Shown piece after piece: positions 49,205 through 55,858 of a stretch of DNA of 64,000 nt. The notes beneath the pieces were generated by a model that saw only the letters and a program-made list of their open reading frames with translations, made no database searches and was not told the DNA's origin. This DNA comes from Gemmatimonadota bacterium (GTDB lineage Bacteria; Latescibacterota; UBA2968; UBA8231), in NCBI GenBank assembly GCA_009840005.1, contig VXOR01000106.1, forward strand, positions 39,637 through 103,636. Reading direction: 5' to 3'. Both the position numbers and the translations under genes were made by a program. Position 1 is the first letter of the stretch. Every line of letters starts with the position of its first letter.

Positions 49205-50496
49205 TGGGCTGCTCCTTGCACATTAAGGCAGACGATTTCGCTTTCGTCGCGCAGGTAGAGGCGGCCATTGGCCAGCGAAGGAATGGTCCAGCAGCGACTG
49301 TCGAAGGCGGGATAGCTAGCCTTTTCGACGAAGCCTTCAGGCGTGGCTTGGGCTAGGCCGAGGTTGCCTTGTTCGCCCAAGATGATGAGATGGCCGTCGG
49401 CGATGATCAGGGTGCCCTTGTTGTAGCCTCGGGTCTTCCACTTTTCTTCGCCGGTCGCGGCGTCGAGGCACTTGAGGATTGAGCCGCCAAAGCCGTAGAG
49501 ATGGTTCTCGTAGAGGACCGAGGTGCCGAACTCGTTTTCCATCTTTTTGTTTTGCCAGACTTGCTCGACGGCGAGGCTGTCTCCGTTGCCCTTGATTTGC
49601 AAGACTATGCCGCCGTTGCTGTTGACGGTGGAGATAAAAATTCGGTCGGGCGCGATGAAAACGGGCGTCGCCGCGCTGACGTCGTAGCGGGTCTTCCAAG
49701 GGTAGCGCCAGTAAACGCGGCCGTCTTCTGGTGCTAGGCCGGTAAGCGAATAGGCCGTGAAATAGGCGAGTTGGCGGGTGCCGGCCGCGGTGAAGGCGAT
49801 GGGCGATGAATAGCTCATCTTTTCGTTGAGGGCGGTCCAAACGGTTGCGCCGGTGGCTTTGTCGAGGGCTACGGCGGTGACCGGGGTTGTGCGGTCGATG
49901 GCCATATCGACGACGAAGTTGCCGTCGTGGCCGCCGGCTTCGACTAGGAGCAGGTCGCCTTCGACTAATGGGGAGGTGCTAAACCCCCACCTCGGCACTT
50001 GGCTGCTGAACTCGACGACCAAGTCCTTTTCCCAGATCGGCGTGCCACTCGCGGCTGCGAGTGCAAAGAGCTTGCCGGTGGCACCGAGTACATAGACGAT
50101 CTCACCATCGACGGTGGGCGTGGAGCGCGGGCCGTCGCCGCCTTGGGTTTCCTTGTAGTAAGGACCGGTGCGGTGACGCCAGATTTCCACGCCGGTTTCG
50201 GCGTCGAGGCAGATGGCGAACTCGTCGTTGCCTCGGGCGAACATGGTGAAGACCCGGCCGTCGGCGACGGAGATGCCGGAGAAGCCATTGCCGAGCGGGA
50301 CGCGCCATGCTTCGGCAAAAGGCTTCGACGACTCGACTGAGCTCGCCGAAGTCCTGAGCTCAGCCGAAGGTTGCTCAGCGGTGAAGAGGCCGGTTTCGCT
50401 GGAGATGCCGTTGCGCTGGGGGCCGAGCCACTGGGGCCAGTCGGCCGCTTGTGCGGTGGCGCTCAGGAACAGTAGAAATGAGATCGCGCTTTTCAA
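49201..50496 (-). CDS. Exported PQQ-like beta-propeller protein (tandem copy 1, with insertion)
   Basis: Predicted 431 residues; signal peptide SAISFLLFLSATAQA; mature start WPQWLGPQRNGISSETGLF. After GLFTAEQ comes an extra SAELRTSASSVESSKP before FAEAWRVPLG, whereas both paralogues go straight from GLFG to the equivalent ESWRV. The extra piece is palindromic element F. The remaining blades (ICLDAETGVEIWRH; LDKATGATVWTA; LKCLDAATGEEKWKTRGYNK) are intact. First propeller of the operon, 13 bp after the radical SAM gene. Confidence 0.9.
   Translation of the reverse strand: MKSAISFLLFLSATAQAADWPQWLGPQRNGISSETGLFTAEQPSAELRTSASSVESSKPFAEAWRVPLGNGFSGISVADGRVFTMFARGNDEFAICLDAETGVEIWRHRTGPYYKETQGGDGPRSTPTVDGEIVYVLGATGKLFALAAASGTPIWEKDLVVEFSSQVPRWGFSTSPLVEGDLLLVEAGGHDGNFVVDMAIDRTTPVTAVALDKATGATVWTALNEKMSYSSPIAFTAAGTRQLAYFTAYSLTGLAPEDGRVYWRYPWKTRYDVSAATPVFIAPDRIFISTVNSNGGIVLQIKGNGDSLAVEQVWQNKKMENEFGTSVLYENHLYGFGGSILKCLDAATGEEKWKTRGYNKGTLIIADGHLIILGEQGNLGLAQATPEGFVEKASYPAFDSRCWTIPSLANGRLYLRDESEIVCLNVQGAAQ
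50321..50370. repeat. In-gene palindromic element, copy F
   Basis: About 50 bp (ggcttcgacgactcgactg, agctcgccgaagtcctgagc, tcagccgaagg) inside propeller copy 1. It lacks the middle third of copies B and C but keeps the same reading frame. Paralogue comparison proves it is an insertion at this site. Confidence 0.93.
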
Positions 50497-50509
50497 TGAT
50501 ACCTCCTAC

Positions 50510-51880
50510 TTAGGTATAGCGTGCGTTGCGGTATTGGATTTGGTAAAAATCGGGCAGGAGCTGATCGACGCGCATGAGGCCCTCGTCGGTCAGTTCAATC
50601 GCGTTGGCGTCGAATTGGAGCATGCCTTCGTCGCGCAGGCCGCTGAGTGCCGTGGCGAAGTGGGCGACTATATCGACGCTGAACTTGGTGCGAAAATACG
50701 CGGTGTCCAGTGCGCCTAATTTGAGTTGTAGGATCACCTCGCGGGTGAGTTGTTCTTCGCGGTGGGTGGCAAAGGCGCGGTGGATAGGGAGGTCGCCGCG
50801 GTCGATGGTGGCGAGGTACTCGTCCCACTGCGGCGCGTTCTGGTAGTGGACGCCGCTCAGGTGCGAGAAGGAGGCGACGCCGGTGCCGATCATGTCTTGG
50901 CCGGTCCACACGGCGTCGCGGTACACGAAGCGGGCGTCGGGCGTTTTCTTCATGGTGTAGGCGCTTGAACGCACGTATCCGGCGGCGGATAGTTGCTCGA
51001 AGGCGTAGGCGTGCCAAGTGCGCTTGGTCTTCCAGTCGGCCAAGGCCAGTGGCTCGCCGTCGCCAGCGAGCAGATCCTTGGAATAGACCGTGTTGTAGGG
51101 CAGTTCCATCTGATAGACAGTGACGCTGTCGGGGTCGAATTCAATGGTCTTTTGCACGGTCTGACGCCAGCTCGGCCACGTCTCACCGACCATGCCGGCG
51201 ATCAGATCGACGTTGACCTGATCGAAGTCGAGCGCGTGGATCCAAGGCATGACTTGGTAGATTTCCTTGCTGACGTGGGCGCGGCCGTTGTGGCGCAGAA
51301 TCTCATCGTCGAGGTTTTCTATTCCCAAGCTGAGGCGGGTGACGCCGATGGCGCGGATAGCTTCTAATTTGGCTTGGGTCAGGGTTCCAGGCTCGCACTC
51401 AAAGGCGATTTCGTCGGCGTGATCCCAAGGTATGGCGTCTTTGAGGCGCGCTACCAGCGCCCGGAGATGCCGCGAGCTGATGTAGGAGGGGGTGCCGCCG
51501 CCGAAGTAGATAAAGTGCAGTGGCCGATCTTTGACTGCTAACTGCTGGGCGTAGTGTTCCACCTCGCGGGCGAGGGCGTCTAAGTAGGTCTGGATCTGCT
51601 GGCTGTTTTTGTCCGTATAGACGCGGAAGTAGCAGAATTTGCAGCGCTTGCGGCAGAACGGGATGTGGAGGTAGAGGCCGAGTGTGCTGTCGGGACGTGG
51701 TGAGTCAGCGAGTGCGCGATGTGCCTGTGGCACGTCCTCCTCGCTCCAAAACGAATAGGCCGGGTAGTTGGAGACAAAGACGCTGCCGACCTCGGTTTCG
51801 GTGCGGTCGGCGCGGGTGGTTGCTGGGTCGCTGCCGAGTTGGGACTTTTGGATCGAAATGTTAGGTACAGTTTCATCCAT
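50510..51880 (-). CDS. Coproporphyrinogen-oxidase-like radical SAM enzyme
   Basis: Predicted 456 residues from ATG 51880 (MDETVPNISI); the upstream extension to 52033 runs through an inverted repeat. The radical SAM cluster motif is CRKRCKFC (C-x3-C-x2-C, about 98-105), then FIYFGGGTPSYISSRHLRAL, FECEPGTLTQAKLEAIRAIG and RLSLGIENLDDEILRHNGRA, with the HemN C-terminal domain (REEQLTREVILQLKLGALD). Related to HemW, ChuW/HutW and other HemN-like enzymes rather than to bona fide HemN. Being first in an operon with a TonB receptor suggests chemistry on an imported tetrapyrrole or similar ligand (inference). Confidence 0.85.
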   Translation of the reverse strand: MDETVPNISIQKSQLGSDPATTRADRTETEVGSVFVSNYPAYSFWSEEDVPQAHRALADSPRPDSTLGLYLHIPFCRKRCKFCYFRVYTDKNSQQIQTYLDALAREVEHYAQQLAVKDRPLHFIYFGGGTPSYISSRHLRALVARLKDAIPWDHADEIAFECEPGTLTQAKLEAIRAIGVTRLSLGIENLDDEILRHNGRAHVSKEIYQVMPWIHALDFDQVNVDLIAGMVGETWPSWRQTVQKTIEFDPDSVTVYQMELPYNTVYSKDLLAGDGEPLALADWKTKRTWHAYAFEQLSAAGYVRSSAYTMKKTPDARFVYRDAVWTGQDMIGTGVASFSHLSGVHYQNAPQWDEYLATIDRGDLPIHRAFATHREEQLTREVILQLKLGALDTAYFRTKFSVDIVAHFATALSGLRDEGMLQFDANAIELTDEGLMRVDQLLPDFYQIQYRNARYT

Positions 51881-51918
51881 ATTGGTTCTCTTTGACGTTA
51901 CGCACAGGTCCGGGATGC

Positions 51919-51978
51919 GCTTCGACAAGCTCAGCCCCCTGCTTTGGTCGGCGCAATGCGGGCTGAGCTTGTCGAAGC
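51919..51978. repeat. Perfect 19-bp inverted repeat upstream of the radical SAM gene
   Basis: gcttcgacaagctcagccc (51919-51937) and gggctgagcttgtcgaagc (51960-51978) are exact inverses separated by 22 nt. The core is shared with 2598-2721. It occupies the intergenic leader of the operon. Confidence 0.85.
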
Positions 51979-51989
51979 CGCTCCTTATA

Positions 51990-52014
51990 GGGCGGTGCGG
52001 AGCGCGAACCGCCC
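51990..52014 (-). terminator. Hairpin at the end of the upstream propeller gene
   Basis: gggcggt and accgccc form a GC-rich stem directly after the stop of the propeller gene at 52015, similar to the palindrome at 24504. It probably separates that gene from the downstream operon. Confidence 0.5.
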
Positions 52015-53094
52015 CTACTTTTTCCCAAAACAATACAACATGCCGTCGGTAGCTCCGATGACGAGATGATCGGCGGCGATGGCCGGCGAGGCCGCGATGG
52101 CTGCGCCCGTTTCAAAGCGCCAGACTTCCGCGCCCGATACGAGTGCGAGGGCGATGAGCGCACGGGCACCTACGTAAATATAATCACCGGCGATGACCGG
52201 CGATGAATCCACCCGCGCTCCTGCGGCAAAAGTCCACAAGGGTTGGCCGGTTTGCGGGTCGAGGGCGTGTACGAGTTTGTCTCGACCGCCGATGACGATT
52301 GATTGGTCGGTGACGGCTGGCGACGAGTAAAACGGGAATTTCCGCACCGCGTGGGCGTAGCGCCAGCGGATTTCGCCTGTGTCTAAATCGATGCCGAGTA
52401 CTTCATTGCCAAAGGTGCCTAGGTACGCGCGTCCTGCATGGATAGCTGCGCTAGAAGCTACGTACCCGCCTAGCTCAAGTTGCTGGTGCTGCGTGCCGTC
52501 GGCGAGATCCAAAAGCCGCAAGTATCCGTCGCAACCGGCTACGGCGACGCGGTTTTCATATAGCGCCGGTGTACTGTGAATATATCCCTCGGTGGCGATT
52601 TTCCAAATCAGGGTTCCGGCGGTTGCGTTGAGGCAGTATAGGTGCTGGTCGTAGCTGCCGAAGTAGAGATGGTCGTTGATGTAGTTGGCCGAGGAGGTGA
52701 TGCCGGCGTCGGCGGCGAAAGTCCAGCGGCGCTGACCGTTCTGGATGGCGACGGCGTGGAAGGTACCGGCTTCGTCGCCGAAGTAAACAGTGCTGTCGGC
52801 GATGGTGGGGGAGGACTTGATTTCGCCATCGGCTTGGTACTGCCACGCTAGCGCGCCGGTGTGCAAGTCGAGTGCGTAGAGTTGGCCGTCGAGCGAGCCG
52901 ACGTACACGGTGCCTTCGTGGATAGCGGCGGTGGATTCAATGGCGTCTTGGGTGGGGTAGGCCCACAGCAGCGTTAGAGGCGGGGAGAGGTTGGAGGTGG
53001 CGACGCCGGTGAGTTGGGGGTTGCCGCGGAAGGTGTTCCAGGTGTCGGCGGCGGCGGTGGAGACTAGGAGTAAGGTTAAGAAGTAGAGTGGCAT
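52015..53094 (-). CDS. Exported PQQ-like beta-propeller protein (diverged)
   Basis: Predicted 359 residues with a short signal peptide (LYFLTLLLVSTAAA). Opens DTWNTFRGNPQLTGVATSNL rather than WPQW, and the blades are cleaner BamB-like repeats (LYALDLHTGALAWQYQADGE; LYCLNATAGTLIWKIATEGY; VLGIDLDTGEIRWRYAHAVR; VHALDPQTGQPLWTFAAGAR). More distant from the three tandem copies, closer to generic outer-membrane assembly or sensor propellers. It lies between the ADH gene and the radical SAM gene, all on the minus strand, but gaps of about 130-145 bp on each side suggest separate promoters or termination. Confidence 0.85.
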   Translation of the reverse strand: MPLYFLTLLLVSTAAADTWNTFRGNPQLTGVATSNLSPPLTLLWAYPTQDAIESTAAIHEGTVYVGSLDGQLYALDLHTGALAWQYQADGEIKSSPTIADSTVYFGDEAGTFHAVAIQNGQRRWTFAADAGITSSANYINDHLYFGSYDQHLYCLNATAGTLIWKIATEGYIHSTPALYENRVAVAGCDGYLRLLDLADGTQHQQLELGGYVASSAAIHAGRAYLGTFGNEVLGIDLDTGEIRWRYAHAVRKFPFYSSPAVTDQSIVIGGRDKLVHALDPQTGQPLWTFAAGARVDSSPVIAGDYIYVGARALIALALVSGAEVWRFETGAAIAASPAIAADHLVIGATDGMLYCFGKK

Positions 53095-53240
53095 ATTCTA
53101 TTGGTTGAGAGACTATGTCGGGGCACACTTGGCCGGACGTCGCCTGTTGACGGCAGACTGACGAGACAGATATGGAGCTACTTGCAAGATAGAACATAGA
53201 GGGGCGTTGAGCGAGTAGCTAACATCCCTTTCCCTTTCCA

Positions 53241-54368
53241 TCAAAACGCCATCTCATAAAGCCGCAGAAAGTCCGCTTCTTGTAGGGGAAGTGGGTTGAA
53301 AGTGCCGGTCCACTGCCCAGCGGCTTCTTGGGCCATGGCGGGTAGATCGCTTGCGGCGACCTGACAATCGGCGAGTCGGCGCGGTAGCCCTGCCATAGCG
53401 CACAGTTCTTCGAGATAGGCGGCGAGCGCGAGGGCGCTGCCGTTGAGTTGGATGTCCGCGCATAGTTCGCCGTATAGATCGTCCGCTACTTGGCCGTTCA
53501 AGCGAATTACGTGTGGTAGCATCAGGGCTACGGCGCGGCCGTGGGAGAGTGGGTAACGGGCGGTGAGGGGGTTGGCGGTGGCGTGGGCGGCACCGAGCAT
53601 GGAGTTTTCAATGGCAGTGCCGGCTAGGTGGGCACCTAAGAGCATGGCGTCGGCGGCATTTTGGGGATCGGCGACGGCTGCCTCGTAGTGGGGTGCTAGT
53701 AGCTGCCAGGCTTGGCGGGCGAACATTTGTGAGAGCGGCGTGCGGCGGGTGGAGACGTAGCTTTCGACGGCGTGGGCAAGAGCGTCGATACCGGCGTCGC
53801 CGCGGACGCGCTGGGGGACGCCGGTTAGCACGTTTGGGTCGAGGATGGCGATGTGGAAGCGCGCTTTGCGGTCGCCGCAGGCCATTTTGGCATTCGTGTC
53901 GGCGCAGGTAATCAGGGCGTAGGATTGGGCCTCGCTGCCCGTTCCGGCTGTGGTGGGGATGCCGATGGAGGGCAGCATGGATTGGGCGGCTTTGCCGTAG
54001 CCTTGGTAGGACTGCATTTGGCCACCGTTGGTCAGCAGGAAATTGATGCCCTTGGCGCAGTCCATGGCGCTGCCGCCGCCCAAGGCGACGATTAGGTCAA
54101 TGGGGCCGTGGGCGCGGGCGTGGCGGACGCCAGCGGCTACGTGTTCGGTCGTGGGGTTTTCCCCTACGGCGGAAAAAGTGGTCGTCGTTAGGCCAGCGTT
54201 TTGTAGTGCGTGATGGGCCTGTTCGGCGAGGCCGGCTTGGACGAGGCCGGGGTCGGTTACGAGCAGGGTGCGGGGGCCGGCCAATGCGCTAGCGAGGTCG
54301 CCTAGCTGGTCGAGGGTTCCGGCACCAAAGACTACTCGGATGGATGGATCAAAGTCGAAGGGATTCAT
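53241..54368 (-). CDS. Iron-containing alcohol dehydrogenase
   Basis: Predicted 375 residues. Nucleotide-binding GGGSAMDCAKGIN (about 98-110), PTTAGTGSEAQSYAL, metal-site residues D190-like in ILDPNVLTGVPQRV, and GIDALAHAVESYVS with two His ligands further on (GAAHATANPLTARYPLSHGR). Group III ADH, NAD(P)+-dependent, reducing aldehydes or oxidising alcohols. It overlaps the aldehyde dehydrogenase gene by four bases, so alcohol, aldehyde and probably acyl-CoA are linked. Confidence 0.92.
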   Translation of the reverse strand: MNPFDFDPSIRVVFGAGTLDQLGDLASALAGPRTLLVTDPGLVQAGLAEQAHHALQNAGLTTTTFSAVGENPTTEHVAAGVRHARAHGPIDLIVALGGGSAMDCAKGINFLLTNGGQMQSYQGYGKAAQSMLPSIGIPTTAGTGSEAQSYALITCADTNAKMACGDRKARFHIAILDPNVLTGVPQRVRGDAGIDALAHAVESYVSTRRTPLSQMFARQAWQLLAPHYEAAVADPQNAADAMLLGAHLAGTAIENSMLGAAHATANPLTARYPLSHGRAVALMLPHVIRLNGQVADDLYGELCADIQLNGSALALAAYLEELCAMAGLPRRLADCQVAASDLPAMAQEAAGQWTGTFNPLPLQEADFLRLYEMAF

Positions 54369-55762
54369 CCGGCTCTGCGCTGCAAGGCGCGCTGCTGGTA
54401 GAGGAAGTCGAAGAGGTTGCCCTCGTGCGGCTGATCCCAGGCGATTTCGTGGGTGGGGATCGGGCCGAGGTTGAGGCGTTCGATGTGGGGCGCGGCGAGC
54501 AGTTGGCGCGTTAGGTGCTCGTCGTCGGTGAGGGCGGTGGCTACCAGCGTTGGGCCGATGCGTGCGACGACTTCTTCTTGTGGGACTTCTACTACCGAGG
54601 CGAACGGAAAGAGGTATTCGGTGTTGGCGAGCGGATGTTGCCAGTCGGAGGCGTGGATCAAGGTTGGGTTGAGGAAGGTGCAGCCGCCGGTCTCGGCGAC
54701 GCGTTCGCCTTGGCCTCTGGCCGTGTCTTGAGCCTCGTCGTCGAGTTTACCGTTGATTAGGGCTGAGATCTGGTGCGCTACGGCGGGATTGGGGAAGGCG
54801 GCGATTTGGGCTTGGGGATCGTCGAGGGGACGGGCTTGGATTTGGCTCAGACGCTCGCCGAGGGCGGCGGCGATTGCGCGGCCGTGGGCGGGCACCCAGA
54901 TGCCGGAGGCGTTGAGGCAGGAGCGGCCCCCATTGGAAGCGATGGAGGCGACCATGAGGTCGAGGTAGTGCTCCCAATGGTCGATTTTGTCCGCGCCGAT
55001 GATGATCTTGCTGCGCCCTGGTCCGTGCAGTTGGATGCGAGGATCGTCGCGCCAGGGGGCGACAGTGGGACCGCCACCGAATAGCAGCGAGCGGCCGCAG
55101 CGGAGCAGGATTTCGGTGCTGCCGCTGTGGTCGGTCGGGTAGTAGCTCAGGGCTTGGGGTGGACAGCCGGCCGCGATCAGGGATTGGGCGATGCGGTAGG
55201 GCGTCCACGGTTCTTCGCGGCCCGGCTTGAGCACCAGCGGGATTTTGAGCGGGATGGCTGGTAGCCACAGCGCGTGGACGCCGGGCGAGTTGCTCGGTAG
55301 GATGCAGCCGAGGGCTTGGGCGTGGGATGCGAAGTGGAGCGGACTTGGGCCGTCGTCGAGGACGGTTAGGTCCAAGCCTCGGGTTAGGCCGCTGAGCACG
55401 GCGGGCATTTCGACGCCGACGCGGTGGATTTTGTCCATGTTGGCGCGGGCCAGCGACTGCGGCAGGCCGGTGGTGGCCGAGACTTGCGCGACGTAATCGT
55501 CTGGGGTTTGGGTGTCGTCGCCTAAAGGCAGCTCGGCGTGTAAAAAGAGGTCGGCGGCTCGTTGGCAGATAGCGACTAGTTCGGTGATGGTGAGGGCTTG
55601 CAGTGCTTGGCGGTTGCGCTCTTGGGCGGCTAAGTCGTGGGCGATTAGGCCGCGGTTGGCTTGGCTGACTTGTGCAAGCGGTTCGCCGGTGGCGATGTGG
55701 GCGACGGCGAGGCGGTCGAGGCTGGTGTAGGGCTGGCCGGCGCGGAGGATGGGTAGGTGCAT
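54365..55762 (-). CDS. Aldehyde dehydrogenase family protein, CoA-acylating type
   Basis: Predicted 465 residues. ALDH fold with catalytic Cys in SNGGRSCLNASGIWVP (about 280). The normal general-base region (ELGG) is replaced by QLHGPGRSKIIIGADKIDHW, with no catalytic Glu, which is what CoA-acylating aldehyde dehydrogenases and LuxC-like acyl reductases show. Other landmarks: LGCILPSNSPGVHALWLPAI, KIPLVLKPGREEPWTPYRIA. It probably interconverts an aldehyde and an acyl-CoA. With the Fe-ADH (coupled) and the CoA ligase at the end of the neighbouring operon, a complete acid/acyl-CoA/aldehyde/alcohol route is available (inference). Confidence 0.82.
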   Translation of the reverse strand: MHLPILRAGQPYTSLDRLAVAHIATGEPLAQVSQANRGLIAHDLAAQERNRQALQALTITELVAICQRAADLFLHAELPLGDDTQTPDDYVAQVSATTGLPQSLARANMDKIHRVGVEMPAVLSGLTRGLDLTVLDDGPSPLHFASHAQALGCILPSNSPGVHALWLPAIPLKIPLVLKPGREEPWTPYRIAQSLIAAGCPPQALSYYPTDHSGSTEILLRCGRSLLFGGGPTVAPWRDDPRIQLHGPGRSKIIIGADKIDHWEHYLDLMVASIASNGGRSCLNASGIWVPAHGRAIAAALGERLSQIQARPLDDPQAQIAAFPNPAVAHQISALINGKLDDEAQDTARGQGERVAETGGCTFLNPTLIHASDWQHPLANTEYLFPFASVVEVPQEEVVARIGPTLVATALTDDEHLTRQLLAAPHIERLNLGPIPTHEIAWDQPHEGNLFDFLYQQRALQRRAG

Positions 55763-55858
55763 GGGTTTGGGCTTTGGGTTGGAGTTGGAGTAAGCACTTG
55801 CGATCTATAATCTATAAATCTGTAATCGCAGAACAAAACTCGGGGGCTTGATTGATTT

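Noticed and set aside
46713..53094. Calling the propellers PQQ-dependent dehydrogenases
   Set aside because: They show only the repeat pattern; the disulfide, calcium-site and catalytic Asp features of true quinoprotein dehydrogenases are not visible.
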